DNA of 64,000 bases from contig NZ_CP056087.1 of the NCBI RefSeq assembly GCF_001839655.2, positions 4,340,001 through 4,404,000 on the forward strand, given 5' to 3'. The translations under genes and the position numbers were made by a program. The first letter of the stretch is position 1. The number at the start of each line of letters is the position of its first letter. This document shows positions 44,461 to 53,717 of the stretch, in pieces. This DNA is from Pseudomonas argentinensis. Lineage in GTDB: Bacteria > Pseudomonadota > Gammaproteobacteria > Pseudomonadales > Pseudomonadaceae. The notes under the pieces were generated by a model. The model had not been told where the DNA came from. It did no database searches and worked only from the letters and a program-made list of their open reading frames with translations.

Positions 44461-45330
44461 TCAGCGAGCGTCGATCTGCTGCTGCAGGTTCTGTATCTGC
44501 GCCTGCAGCGTATTGATGCTACGGGTGGTCTGCGCGCGGTAGGCGTCGAACTCGGCGGTGCTGCTGCCGCTGCTGGCAGCCGGGCGGTTGTCCAGCTGGC
44601 TCTTGAGTACCAGCATGTCCTGTTCCAGACGCTCGACTGCCGCGTTGGAATTACCGGCTTTTTTCAGCGCCTCGACATCACCCGCCAGGCTCTTGACCTG
44701 AGCAGCCAGCTTGCCGGCGTCGCCCTGGCTGCTCTTCAGCGAAGCCAGTTCGGTTTTCAGCGCGGCCAGCTCGCTTTTGAGTGCGTCCTGGCCGCTGCCC
44801 AAGGTCTTCAGGCTGTCGGCGTACTGGCCGGCATCGCCCTGCTGGGCCTTGAGGTCGGCGACCAGCTGCTCGATGCGCTTGTCCTGCCCGCTCTGCTGGC
44901 CGCCCGCCGCCTGCTGCTGCTTGCCCAGTTCGGCGACCTTGTTCTCCAGTTGACGCACCTGCAGGCGCAGCGCCTCGCTGCCGGTGGTGACGTTGGATTC
45001 GGCCGCCACCACCTTGCCGGAAATATCCTGAATACGTCCGGCCGCTTCCTCGCTGATACGCGCGAAGCTTTCCTGGGTCGCCACCAGTTGCTGCTCCATC
45101 AGGCTGATCTGCTGGAAGCTCCACCAGCCCAGGCCCGCCAGGGCGATGCTCAGGGCACCGACCAGCGCCCACAGCGGTCCGGTGCTCGCCGCGCGTGGCG
45201 CCTTGGCCGTACGCGAAGCCGCGCCGTTACGGGCGTAGGGCTGCGGCTCGGGTTCGAAATCGTCCTGATCGCGGCGGTCCGGGGTCAGGCTGGGTACGTC
45301 ATCGAATTCGTCATGGGCATCGTTACGCAT
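44461..45330 (-). CDS. Single-TM coiled-coil protein (chromosome-segregation-type annotation)
   Basis: 289 residues: acidic disordered N-terminus (1-50), one TM helix at about 52-71, and then a long heptad-type coiled coil (about 75-285) rich in Gln, Ala, Leu and Lys. The topology suggests an inner-membrane protein with the coiled coil in the periplasm. Proteins at this position in P. aeruginosa carry a chromosome-segregation label that rests on coiled-coil resemblance only. It lies downstream of the epimerase gene on the same strand. Confidence 0.75.
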   Translation of the reverse strand: MRNDAHDEFDDVPSLTPDRRDQDDFEPEPQPYARNGAASRTAKAPRAASTGPLWALVGALSIALAGLGWWSFQQISLMEQQLVATQESFARISEEAAGRIQDISGKVVAAESNVTTGSEALRLQVRQLENKVAELGKQQQAAGGQQSGQDKRIEQLVADLKAQQGDAGQYADSLKTLGSGQDALKSELAALKTELASLKSSQGDAGKLAAQVKSLAGDVEALKKAGNSNAAVERLEQDMLVLKSQLDNRPAASSGSSTAEFDAYRAQTTRSINTLQAQIQNLQQQIDAR

Positions 45331-45512
45331 GGGGAGAACCTTGAAAAAGCCAGGGTGGAGGCAAAGTGCGCGCAGTATACCGATTCACGGCTGGCGCTTG
45401 GGTGTCGTAGTGCCAGTAATGGACATGCCGCGGCGACCTGCATTGGGCACAGAGACCCGTTGCAGGCACCTCGGGTTCCGCGACCACCCGGCACGACGCA
45501 CGGTTCGCGGGT

Positions 45513-46499
45513 CTAGCCCTGCGCCCGCCACCAGCGGCAGAACTCGTCCAGGGCCGGCCACAGGCCATGGCTTGCCTGGTAGTCCAGGTGCTCGCGTGCC
45601 TGGCTGATATCCAGGGAAAAATCGCGGCTCATCACATCCACCGCCAGGCGGGTCAGCGCGGGCTCGGGGCGCCCGGGCAGCAGGCTGCACACGCCCTCGC
45701 TGGCAACGGCCAGGCTGCGCGCCAGGGCCACCGGAACATGGCGGGTGACCGGCGGCAACTCCAGCTGGCGCAGCACGTAATTGACCACGTCCCATAGCGG
45801 CAGCGGCGCGCCATTGCTGATGTTGTAGGCCTTGCCGAGCGCCGGCCCGGCGGCCAGCAAGGCGCCGAACAGGGCATCGCTGAGGTTGTGCACGCTGGTG
45901 AAGTCGACCTTGTTCAGACCGTTGCCGATGATCGCCAGGCGGCCTTTGCGCTGCAGGGCGATCAGCCGCGGGAAGATGCTCACGTCCCCCGCGCCGGTCA
46001 CGAAGCGCGGCCGCAGCGCCAGCACTTCCAGGCCGAACTCCTGGGCACCGAACAGGCGCTGTTCGGCGAGAAACTTGGTGCGCGCGTAATGGCTGGAGAA
46101 GCGTTTGGGCACTTGGTCTTCGCGCAGGCCGAGGTGATCGCGGCCATCGAAATAGATCGACGGCGAGGACAGGTGCACCAGGCGGCGCACCCCGCGTTTG
46201 AGGCAGGCCTCGATGACGTTCTCGGTAAGCACCACGTTGCCCTGGTGAAAGTACTGGTAACGGCCCCACACGCCGACGGCGCCGGCGCAGTGCACCACGG
46301 CCTCGACGTCGCTGCACAGCGCCAGCGCCAGTTCGGGGTCGGCCAGATCGCCGGGCATGAACTGCGCGCCGCGGCGGACCAGGTGCTCGAACGCCTCCTC
46401 GCGGCGGCCGGTGACGCGCACGTCCAGGCCCTGTTCGAGGGCGAACCGCGCGAAACGCCCGCCAATGAACCCGCTTGCTCCGGTGACCAGAATCTTCAT
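45513..46499 (-). CDS. NAD-dependent epimerase/dehydratase (extended SDR)
   Basis: 328 residues with the Rossmann motif TGASGFIGG, HCAG, and the catalytic pair in HLSSPSIYF and HYARTKFLAE (Tyr-x3-Lys). ATG 46499 is preferred over GTG 46502 because GGAGGG is better spaced. It acts on a sugar-nucleotide, steroid or phenolic substrate not decided by sequence. Upstream of the coiled-coil gene on the same strand, separated by about 180 bp. Confidence 0.87.
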   Translation of the reverse strand: MKILVTGASGFIGGRFARFALEQGLDVRVTGRREEAFEHLVRRGAQFMPGDLADPELALALCSDVEAVVHCAGAVGVWGRYQYFHQGNVVLTENVIEACLKRGVRRLVHLSSPSIYFDGRDHLGLREDQVPKRFSSHYARTKFLAEQRLFGAQEFGLEVLALRPRFVTGAGDVSIFPRLIALQRKGRLAIIGNGLNKVDFTSVHNLSDALFGALLAAGPALGKAYNISNGAPLPLWDVVNYVLRQLELPPVTRHVPVALARSLAVASEGVCSLLPGRPEPALTRLAVDVMSRDFSLDISQAREHLDYQASHGLWPALDEFCRWWRAQG

Positions 46500-46560
46500 C
46501 ACGCCCTCCGCCCGCTGCTGCGCGCACTATAAGGCGTCGCGCCGATCATGGCAGCCGTGT

Positions 46561-47454
46561 TCACGGCAGCGGCACCAGGTAATCACCGGCATGGCGCTGC
46601 AGGTGCCGGGTGAGCTGGTCGAGCAACTCGCCGCCGTTGCGCCAGTGGTGCCAGTATAGGGGTACGTCGATGGGCCGCTCCGGGAGCAGTTCGACCAGCT
46701 CGCCGCGGGCCATCGCCTCGGCCATCTGCGGCTCGGGCACCATGCCCCAGCCCAGGCCTTCGGCGGTCAGGCGCAGGAAGCCCTCGGACGACGGGCACAG
46801 GTGATGCAGGAAGCTGCCCGACAGGCCAAGCTCGCTCAGATAACGATGCTGCAACTGGTCATCCGGGCCGAACACGATGGCCGGCACCTGACCGATGCGC
46901 TCGGCACTCACCCCATCGGGAAAATGCCGGGCAATAAATGCCGGGCTGGCCATGGCCCGGTAGCGCATGGCGCCCAGCGCCAGGCTGCGCGCGCCGGATA
47001 CCGGGCGCTCCGCGGCGCACACGCAGGCGGCCACATCGCCAGCACGCATGCGCTTGAGGCCCACCTCCTGATCCTCGACCACCAGTTCCAGCAGCACCCG
47101 ATGGCTGGCGCAGAACTCCGCCACCGCCCTGCCCCACCAGGTCGCCAGGCTGTCGGCATTGACGGCGATGCGCAGGCGCTGGGTTTGCCCATCCGCCTCC
47201 AGGCTTGGCACCTGCTGCTGCAGGTCGCGCTCGAGCAGGCGCACCTGCTGAACATGGTTGAGCAGCCGCCGGCCGATATCGGTGGGCGTCGGCGGCATGG
47301 CGCGCAGCAGCACCGGCTGGCCGATGCGTGCCTCCAGCAGCTTGATGCGCTGGGATACGGCCGACTGCGACAGGCCGAGCACCTGGGCCCCACGTTCGAA
47401 ACCGGCCTGTTCGACGACCGCGGCAAGAGCGGCCAGCAACTTGTAATCGAGCAA
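46561..47454 (-). CDS. argP: LysR-family regulator ArgP (IciA)
   Basis: 297 residues starting with TTG 47454, supported by AGGA 7 nt upstream; MLDYKLLAALAAVVEQ is the family N-terminus. Winged helix with GLSQSAVSQRIKLLEARIG, then the lysine/arginine-sensing domain. ArgP activates the adjacent divergent exporter gene in response to arginine or lysine. The divergent pair argP-lysE/argO is a well-known arrangement. Confidence 0.9.
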   Translation of the reverse strand: MLDYKLLAALAAVVEQAGFERGAQVLGLSQSAVSQRIKLLEARIGQPVLLRAMPPTPTDIGRRLLNHVQQVRLLERDLQQQVPSLEADGQTQRLRIAVNADSLATWWGRAVAEFCASHRVLLELVVEDQEVGLKRMRAGDVAACVCAAERPVSGARSLALGAMRYRAMASPAFIARHFPDGVSAERIGQVPAIVFGPDDQLQHRYLSELGLSGSFLHHLCPSSEGFLRLTAEGLGWGMVPEPQMAEAMARGELVELLPERPIDVPLYWHHWRNGGELLDQLTRHLQRHAGDYLVPLP

Positions 47455-47577
47455 TCGATTTTCCTAATGAGCGATCAGCACTATTGGTTTTTCTTATACA
47501 GGCTCGGGGCGCAGACTGATAGCCATCCCAACCCGCTGATTGCGCCCGATGCGCTCGGTTACGCAAGGACCCTCACC

Positions 47578-48180
47578 ATGTGGCAGAGCTACACCAACGG
47601 CCTGGCGATCACCGCCGGCCTGATCATCGCCCTCGGCGCCCAGAACGCTTTCGTGCTCGCCCAGAGCCTGCGCCGCGAGCATCACCTGCCCGTGGCGCTG
47701 CTGTGCATCATCTGTGACGCGCTGTTGATCAGCGCTGGCGTGTTCGGCCTGGCCACCCTGCTGCTGCAGAGCGAATGGCTGCTCGGGGTCGCCCGCTGGG
47801 GCGGCGCGGCGTTTCTGATCTGGTACGGCGCCCAGGCGCTGCGGCGCGCCTGCCGCCCGGCCGGCCTGCAGGCCGAGACGGGGGCGCCGCGCTCGTTGCG
47901 CGCGGTATTGCTGGCGACCCTGGCGGTCACCCTGCTCAACCCCCACGTGTACCTGGATACCGTGCTGCTGATCGGCTCCCTCGGCGCCCAGCAAGCCGTG
48001 CCGCCTGCCTACGCGGCCGGCGCGGCCAGCGCCTCGCTGCTGTGGTTCCTGTGCCTGGCCCTCGGCGCCGCCTGGCTGGCGCCCTGGCTGGCCCGCCCGC
48101 TGACCTGGCGGATCATCGACCTGGTGGTCGCGGCCATGATGTTCGCCATCGCCTGGCAACTGATCGCCAGCCCGCTGTAA
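47578..48180 (+). CDS. LysE/ArgO-family amino-acid exporter
   Basis: 200-residue inner-membrane exporter with five or six TM helices and the family loops GLIIALGAQNAFVLAQSL and ATLAVTLLNPHVYLDTV. It exports basic amino acids (arginine or lysine). Divergent from argP, its probable activator. ATG 47578 follows an AAGGA ribosome site; an upstream in-frame region belongs to the regulator gene. Confidence 0.92.
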   Translation: MWQSYTNGLAITAGLIIALGAQNAFVLAQSLRREHHLPVALLCIICDALLISAGVFGLATLLLQSEWLLGVARWGGAAFLIWYGAQALRRACRPAGLQAETGAPRSLRAVLLATLAVTLLNPHVYLDTVLLIGSLGAQQAVPPAYAAGAASASLLWFLCLALGAAWLAPWLARPLTWRIIDLVVAAMMFAIAWQLIASPL

Positions 48181-48242
48181 CGCCCGCATGACGCGCGCCC
48201 AGCTGCTATGCTGGCGCGCTCCAGGCAACCGGCGGAGCAGCA

Positions 48243-49133
48243 GTGGAAACAGGCGTCTTTCTCATGGTCATCGCCGCCGCGGCCCTGCACGCCGGCTGGA
48301 ACGCGCTGCTCAAGATCGGCCTGGATCGCTTCCTCACCGCCTCGCTGATCCAGATCGGCGCCGGCATCGTCGCCCTTCTCGCCCTGCCCTTCGTGGCCGT
48401 GCCGGCCGCCGCGGCCTGGCCATGGATCATCCTCTCGGCGCTGCTGCATATCGGCTACAACCTGTTCTTGAGCCGCGCCTACCAGCATGGCGACCTCGGC
48501 CAGGTCTACCCCCTCTCCCGCGGCAGCTCGCCGCTGCTGGTGGCCGCATTGTCGGTACTGCTGCTTGGCGAGGTGCTGCCCTCCGGCCAGTGGCTGGGCC
48601 TTGGCGTGCTGGTCGGCGGCATCTGGCTGATGGCGATGCGCGGCGGTCATGGCCGCCCCCGCAGCAGCCTGCTGATCAATGCCCTGCTGACCGCGCTGTT
48701 CATCGCCGGCTACACCCTGGCCGACGCCAGCGGCGCCCGCGCCAATGGCGACCCGCTGTCGTATTCGGCATGGCTGTTCGCGGTCAACGGCCTGGTGATG
48801 GCCCTGGTGATGCTAGGGTCTGTTCCCGTTTCACGCACGGCCGCACTGAAATGGAAACAGACCCTAGGCCAGCGCGGCCCAGCCATTATCTCGGCGCTCG
48901 GCCCGCACTGGCGCGCCGGCCTGCTCGGCGGCGCCATGTCCATGCTGGCCTACAGCATCGCCATCTGGGCCATGACCCTGGCGCCGGTGGCACTGGTTTC
49001 GGCGCTGCGTGAAACCAGCGTGGTGTTCGCCCTGCTGATCGGCCGGCTGTGGCTCAAGGAAAGCCTGCCGCCGCTGCGCGCCGTGGCCTGCCTGATCATT
49101 GTCGCCGGCGTGGCGATGATGAAGCTGAGCTGA
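48243..49133 (+). CDS. EamA/DMT-family transporter with in-frame inserted palindrome
   Basis: 296-residue inner-membrane protein with about ten TM helices in two EamA repeats (SRAYQHGDLGQVYPLSRGSSPLL in the first; LVSALRETSVVFALLIG in the second). Between TM segments at about residues 191-209 the coding sequence is interrupted by a perfect-ended palindromic element that stays in frame and adds an unusual segment GSVPVSRTAALKWKQT. The rest of the protein is intact, so the inserted residues probably sit in a loop. Substrate unknown. Confidence 0.85.
   Translation: METGVFLMVIAAAALHAGWNALLKIGLDRFLTASLIQIGAGIVALLALPFVAVPAAAAWPWIILSALLHIGYNLFLSRAYQHGDLGQVYPLSRGSSPLLVAALSVLLLGEVLPSGQWLGLGVLVGGIWLMAMRGGHGRPRSSLLINALLTALFIAGYTLADASGARANGDPLSYSAWLFAVNGLVMALVMLGSVPVSRTAALKWKQTLGQRGPAIISALGPHWRAGLLGGAMSMLAYSIAIWAMTLAPVALVSALRETSVVFALLIGRLWLKESLPPLRAVACLIIVAGVAMMKLS
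48813..48867. repeat. 55-bp palindromic element inside the EamA-family gene
   Basis: The ends are CTAGGGTCTGTT and AACAGACCCTAG. The inner halves also match (CCGTTTCA / TGAAATGG-type) up to a GGCC centre, so nearly all of the 55 bp folds into one hairpin. It has the form of a REP/MITE-like mobile repeat inserted in a gene without breaking the frame. Confidence 0.8.
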
Positions 49134-49308
49134 ATCGCCGCGACGGCTCTGGCCCCGGTATCCCGCACAGTTGCCGCGTGGTTATGGCGTAGCCCCGGTG
49201 CTATGATCCCTGCCCTGCGTCGCAAAGGGTACAAATCCGCCGACGCATGTTTGGCCGCCCGTGATCGGCCTTGCGCTCATCGCAACAGACCTGATTAGGA
49301 GAATAACC

Positions 49309-49890
49309 ATGGCTTTCGAATTGCCGCCGCTGCCGTACGCACACGATGCCCTGCAGCCGCACATCTCCAAGGAAACCCTGGAGTTCCACCACGACAAGCA
49401 CCACAACACCTATGTCGTGAACCTGAACAACCTGGTGCCCGGCACCGAGTTCGAAGGCAAGAGCCTGGAAGAGATCGTCAAGACGTCCTCCGGCGGCATC
49501 TTCAACAACGCCGCCCAGGTGTGGAACCACACCTTCTACTGGAACTGCCTGAGCCCCAACGGCGGCGGCCAGCCCACCGGCGAACTGGCGGCGGCCATCG
49601 ACAAGGCCTTCGGTTCCTTCGACGCATTCAAGGAAGAGTTCAGCAAGGTCAGCATCGGCACCTTCGGTTCCGGCTGGGGCTGGCTGGTGAAGAAGGCTGA
49701 CGGCTCCCTGGCCCTGGCCAGCACCATCGGCGCCGGCTGCCCGCTGACCAGCGGCGACACCCCGCTGCTGACCTGCGACGTCTGGGAACACGCCTACTAC
49801 ATCGACTACCGTAACGTGCGTCCGAAGTATGTCGAGGCGTTCTGGAACCTGGTCAACTGGGACTTCGTGGCGAAGAATTTCGCTGCCTGA
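49309..49890 (+). CDS. sodB: Iron superoxide dismutase
   Basis: 193-residue cytosolic Fe-SOD. Metal ligands are His27 (LEFHHDKHH), the His in WNHTFYW, and the Asp and His in [11 protein letters not shown]. The Fe-type signature residues [20 protein letters not shown] and GSGWGWLV are seen. AGGAG precedes the ATG. It sits ahead of bifA, as in P. aeruginosa, but an ISL3 element now separates the two. Confidence 0.96.
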   Translation: MAFELPPLPYAHDALQPHISKETLEFHHDKHHNTYVVNLNNLVPGTEFEGKSLEEIVKTSSGGIFNNAAQVWNHTFYWNCLSPNGGGQPTGELAAAIDKAFGSFDAFKEEFSKVSIGTFGSGWGWLVKKADGSLALASTIGAGCPLTSGDTPLLTCDVWEHAYYIDYRNVRPKYVEAFWNLVNWDFVAKNFAA

Positions 49891-49908
49891 GCCCCTGGCC
49901 GATGAGAA

Positions 49909-49943
49909 TGCCCTCCTGATGCGAGTCAGGGGGGCATTTTTTT
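49909..49943 (+). terminator. sodB rho-independent terminator, T-tract reused as IS target
   Basis: Hairpin TGCCCTCCTGAT ... GTCAGGGGGGCA with a GCGA loop at 49909-49936, followed by seven T. The last eight bases, ATTTTTTT, are the left target duplication of the ISL3 element; the same eight bases follow the element at 51252-51259. Confidence 0.85.
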
Positions 49944-51251
49944 GGTTCTTCACGGAATCCCGGGAAACACAGAAACAAGAACGCCGATTTGATTGATGAT
50001 GTTCGTGCGAGCAAACACATCTACCAAACCGGCGTTCTTATGCGCGATATTAATACTTTCCTTCCTTTTTGGGAGGGCTTTTCTGTCGTCACGATCAAGC
50101 CTGATGGCGACGCGCTTCAGATCGAACTGATTCCCCACGCCACCCGATTCCCTTCCTGTGGCGGCTGCCAAAAGCCCTGTTCAACCACTCATGAGTATTG
50201 CGAACGAACCATTCGCGATCTGCCGATTCTCGGCCGTGCGGTGCGCCTCAGCGTGTTGCTCAGGCGGGTGGGCTGTCGTGACTGCGGCAAGCGCATGGAG
50301 GCTGTCAGTTGGCTGGACCGCTATGCCCGCATGACGCGCCGCTTAGCCGAGGCAGTCATTCAAGCCTGCGAGCGCCTTCCCACGCTACACGTGGCTCAGA
50401 TGTTCGGGCTGCATTGGGACACCGTTCGGTTGCTGGAGCGTCGAGCCTTGCAAGCGGCGTTGAGCGTTTTGCCAAAGGCGCAACCGCGACGCCTAGTGAT
50501 GGACGAGTTCGCCCTTTTCAAAGGTCATCGTTACGCCAGTGTGGTGCTGGATGCGGATACCCGGCGAGTGCTGTGGATCGGTGAAGGCCGCAGCCGAGCG
50601 GCAGTCAGGCCTTTCTTCGAAGAACTGGGGCCAGAGGGTTGTGCTCGAATCGAAGCGGTGGCGATGGACATGAACACTGCTTTTGACCTGGAGGTTCGTC
50701 AGCACTGTCTCAACGCGAGAGTGGTCTACGACCTCTTCCATGTGGTGGCCAAATATGGCCGAGAGGTGATTGATCGGGTCCGCGTCGACGAGGCTAACCG
50801 GTTGCGCCACGACAAGCCTGCCCGCAAGGTCATCAAGCAGGCGCGATGGCTATTGCTGCGCAATCCGCAGAACTTGAAAGCGCCGGAACAACAGGTCCGT
50901 CTGGAGGACCTGCTGGCCGCCAACCAAGCGTTGATGACGGTCTATTTGATGAAGGCTGAACTCAAAACACTCTGGACGCCGAGTACTGCCTGGGCCTGGC
51001 GATCGGCCTGGAAGCAATGGCTGCGCCATGCCCAGGAAAGCGAACTACCGGCTCTGATCCAGTTCGCCAAACGACTAAAGACTTACTGGCGGGGCATCAT
51101 CAGCCGGGTTCGCTGGCCGATGCACACCGGTCAGTTGGAAGGAATAAACAATCGAATAAAGGTGATCAAGCGGATGGCGTACGGTTACCGGGATAGCGAA
51201 TTCTTTTTCATGAAGATCAAGAGCGTCTTTCCCGGCAATCCGTGATGAACC
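49944..51251 (+). mobile_element. Complete ISL3-family insertion sequence with 8-bp target duplication
   Basis: 1308-bp element. Left end GGTTCTTCACGGAATCCCGG and right end (inverted) GGTTCATCACGGATTGCCGG match at most positions of a roughly 25-bp terminal repeat. It is flanked on both sides by ATTTTTTT (49936-49943 and 51252-51259), an 8-bp direct repeat typical of ISL3. It carries one intact transposase gene. Both ends and the transposase are complete, so it may still move. Confidence 0.92.
50040..51245 (+). CDS. ISL3-family transposase
   Basis: 401 residues from ATG 50040 (MRDINTFLPFW). The N-terminal zinc-finger unit has CGGCQKPC and GCRDCGKR. The DDE catalytic residues are likely Asp in VMDEFALFKGH, Asp in AVAMDMNTAFD and Glu in QLEGINNRIKVIKRMAYGYRD. 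Intact and not truncated. It lies within the 49944-51251 element and reads the same way as sodB and bifA, so read-through could reach bifA. Confidence 0.95.
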   Translation: MRDINTFLPFWEGFSVVTIKPDGDALQIELIPHATRFPSCGGCQKPCSTTHEYCERTIRDLPILGRAVRLSVLLRRVGCRDCGKRMEAVSWLDRYARMTRRLAEAVIQACERLPTLHVAQMFGLHWDTVRLLERRALQAALSVLPKAQPRRLVMDEFALFKGHRYASVVLDADTRRVLWIGEGRSRAAVRPFFEELGPEGCARIEAVAMDMNTAFDLEVRQHCLNARVVYDLFHVVAKYGREVIDRVRVDEANRLRHDKPARKVIKQARWLLLRNPQNLKAPEQQVRLEDLLAANQALMTVYLMKAELKTLWTPSTAWAWRSAWKQWLRHAQESELPALIQFAKRLKTYWRGIISRVRWPMHTGQLEGINNRIKVIKRMAYGYRDSEFFFMKIKSVFPGNP

Positions 51252-51508
51252 ATTTTTTTGCCTGCCGCAACGTGGCGGTATCGACAGGCGGCGCTCAAGA
51301 CCCGAGGTTTTTTTCCGACATAGAGCAGGTACCGCCAGCCGAGGGCCTGTCGACCTTGCAACGCGAGCCGCGTTGTCACGAGCAACTTCCACCGCCCACT
51401 GGACGCGACCAGATGGATCGCCCCATGCATACGGCCTTTGACTGGCAACGCGAGTTTGCCAATACTCAACTCCAATCCGGCGCCGGGTATCGCACAAGGA
51501 ACCGCCAT

Positions 51509-53572
51509 TTGAAGCTGGAACTCAAGCACAGCTTGTCCGTGAAACTGCTGCGCGTGGTGCTGTTGTCCGCGCTCGCCGTGGGCGTGGTGCTCAGCCTCGG
51601 GCAGATCGTGTTCGACATCTACAAGACGCGCCATTCCATCACCAGCGATTCCCAGCGCATTCTCGGCATGTTCCGCGACCCCTCCACCCAGGCGGTCTAC
51701 AGCCTGGATCGCGAGATGGGCATGCAGGTGGTCGAAGGCCTGTTCCAACACGAGTCGGTGCGCCAGGCGTCCATCGGCCATCCGGGTGAGCAGATGCTCG
51801 CCGAGAAGAGCCGCCCCCTCGCCAACCTGCCCCTGCGCTGGCTGACCGACCCGATCCTCGGCGAGGAGCAGCACTTCACCACCCGCCTGGCCGGCCGCGA
51901 GCCGTACAACGAATACTACGGCGACCTGAACATTACCCTGGACACCGCGCTGTACGGGGAAAGCTTTCTCACCAATTCGGTGATCATCTTCATCTCCGGC
52001 GTGCTGCGCGCCCTGGCCATGGGCCTAGTGCTGTACCTGGTCTATTACTGGCTGCTGACCAAGCCGCTGGCCAAGATCATCGAGCACCTGAGCAACATCA
52101 ATCCGGACCGGCCCAGCGAGAACAAGCTGCCGATGCTCGCCGGCAACGAAAAGAACGAGCTGGGCCTGTGGATCAACACCGCCAATGGCCTGCTCGCCTC
52201 GATCGAACGCAACACGCACCTGCGCCGCGAGGCGGAAAACAGCCTGCAGCGCATGTCGCAGTACGACTTCCTGACCAGCCTGCCCAACCGCCTGCAACTG
52301 CAGCAGCAACTCGAACAGATCCTCGAGGACGCCGGCCGCCTGCAACGCCGCGTGGCGGTACTGTGCGTCGGCCTGGACGACTTCAAGGGCATCAACGAGC
52401 AGTTCAGCTACCAGACCGGCGACCAATTGCTGCTGGCGCTGTCCGACCGCCTGCGCAGCCACAGTGGTCGGCTCGGCGCTCTGGCGCGCCTGGGCGGCGA
52501 TCAGTTCGCCCTGGTCCAGGCCGATATCGAGCAGCCCTACGAGGCCGCCGAACTGGCGCAGAGCGTGCTCGACGACCTCGAAACGCCCTTCACCCTCGAC
52601 GATCATCAGGTACAGCTGCGCGCCACCATCGGCATCACCCTGTTCCCGGAGGATGGCGACAGCCCCGAGAAGCTGCTGCAGAAGGCCGAACAGACCATGA
52701 CCCTGGCCAAGAGCCGTTCGCGCAACCGCTACCAGTTCTACATCGCCAGCGTCGACAGCGAGATGCGTCGCCGCCGCGAGCTGGAAAAGGACCTGCGCGA
52801 CGCCCTGGCGCTGAACCAGTTGCACGTGGTCTACCAGCCGCAGATCAGCTACCTGAACCAGCGCGTGGTCGGTGTCGAGGCACTGCTGCGCTGGCAGCAC
52901 CCGCAGCACGGCTTCGTCGGCCCGGACCTGTTCATCCCGCTGGCGGAGCAGAACGGCAGCATCATCGCCATTGGCGAGTGGGTACTCGACCAGACCTGCC
53001 GCCAGCTGCGCGAATGGCACGACCAGGGCTATGGCGATCTGCGCATGGCGGTCAACCTGTCGACCGTGCAGCTGCACCACGCCGAGCTGCCGCGGGTGGT
53101 CAACAACCTGATGCAGATGTATCGCCTGCCGGCGCGCAGCCTTGAGCTGGAGGTCACCGAAACCGGCCTGATGGAGGACATCAGCACCGCCGCCCAGCAT
53201 CTGCTCAGCCTGCGCCGATCCGGGGCGTTGATCGCCATCGACGACTTCGGTACCGGCTATTCCTCGCTCAGCTACCTGAAGAGCCTGCCGCTGGACAAGA
53301 TCAAGATCGACAAGAGCTTCGTGCAGGACCTGCTCGACGACGAGGACGACGCCACCATCGTCCGCGCCATCATCCAGCTGGGCAAGAGCCTGGGCATGCA
53401 GGTCATCGCCGAAGGCGTGGAAACCGCCGAGCAGGAGGCCTACATCATCGCCCAGGGCTGCCATGAAGGTCAGGGCTACTACTACAGCCGGCCGCTGCCG
53501 GCCCGCGAGCTGACCCAGTACCTCAAGCAGTCCAGCCGCTCGCAGCGGCGCATCAAACCGGCCACGCTTTAA
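51509..53572 (+). CDS. bifA: c-di-GMP phosphodiesterase BifA
   Basis: 687 residues, the length I recall for BifA, from a TTG start with AGGA 8 nt upstream. TM1 at about 14-36, a periplasmic region of roughly 120 residues, TM2 near 170-192, a HAMP-like linker, a degenerate GGDEF domain with GGDQF at 329-333 and an EAL domain with EALLRW from 457. The EAL catalytic set (VNLSTVQL, IDDFGTGYSSL, DKIKIDKSFV) is intact, so it degrades c-di-GMP and should favour swarming over biofilm. The ISL3 element now lies 258 bp upstream of the start; any promoter that was between sodB and bifA is split or preserved downstream of it. Confidence 0.95.
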   Translation: MKLELKHSLSVKLLRVVLLSALAVGVVLSLGQIVFDIYKTRHSITSDSQRILGMFRDPSTQAVYSLDREMGMQVVEGLFQHESVRQASIGHPGEQMLAEKSRPLANLPLRWLTDPILGEEQHFTTRLAGREPYNEYYGDLNITLDTALYGESFLTNSVIIFISGVLRALAMGLVLYLVYYWLLTKPLAKIIEHLSNINPDRPSENKLPMLAGNEKNELGLWINTANGLLASIERNTHLRREAENSLQRMSQYDFLTSLPNRLQLQQQLEQILEDAGRLQRRVAVLCVGLDDFKGINEQFSYQTGDQLLLALSDRLRSHSGRLGALARLGGDQFALVQADIEQPYEAAELAQSVLDDLETPFTLDDHQVQLRATIGITLFPEDGDSPEKLLQKAEQTMTLAKSRSRNRYQFYIASVDSEMRRRRELEKDLRDALALNQLHVVYQPQISYLNQRVVGVEALLRWQHPQHGFVGPDLFIPLAEQNGSIIAIGEWVLDQTCRQLREWHDQGYGDLRMAVNLSTVQLHHAELPRVVNNLMQMYRLPARSLELEVTETGLMEDISTAAQHLLSLRRSGALIAIDDFGTGYSSLSYLKSLPLDKIKIDKSFVQDLLDDEDDATIVRAIIQLGKSLGMQVIAEGVETAEQEAYIIAQGCHEGQGYYYSRPLPARELTQYLKQSSRSQRRIKPATL

Positions 53573-53638
53573 CTCTCCCTCCGATCCAATCGCGCGTCAC
53601 CGCACGATTGGCTGCTGGCACATCGACCCTTTGCTTAA

Positions 53639-53657
53639 AATGCAAATCTTTCGCATT
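53639..53657. promoter_or_regulatory. Candidate Fur box upstream of icmP
   Basis: AATGCAAAT ... TTTCGCATT, a 19-bp imperfect palindrome about 60 bp before the icmP start. Symmetric AATGC/GCATT ends and an AT core resemble Fur sites, and imelysin loci are known to be iron-regulated. Confidence 0.55.
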
Positions 53658-53717
53658 ATGTTGCAGCCCGCGTGAAGCACCACGCGTACTCCCCATTAAC
53701 ACGCAAAGGATTTCGTC

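Noticed and set aside
51242..51508. Extended N-terminus of bifA beginning inside the insertion sequence
   Set aside because: The extra 89 codons have no family resemblance, and the TTG at 51509 has a ribosome site and gives the known length.
52025..53464. Leftward frame opposite bifA
   Set aside because: Antisense of EAL/GGDEF coding sequence; no motif.
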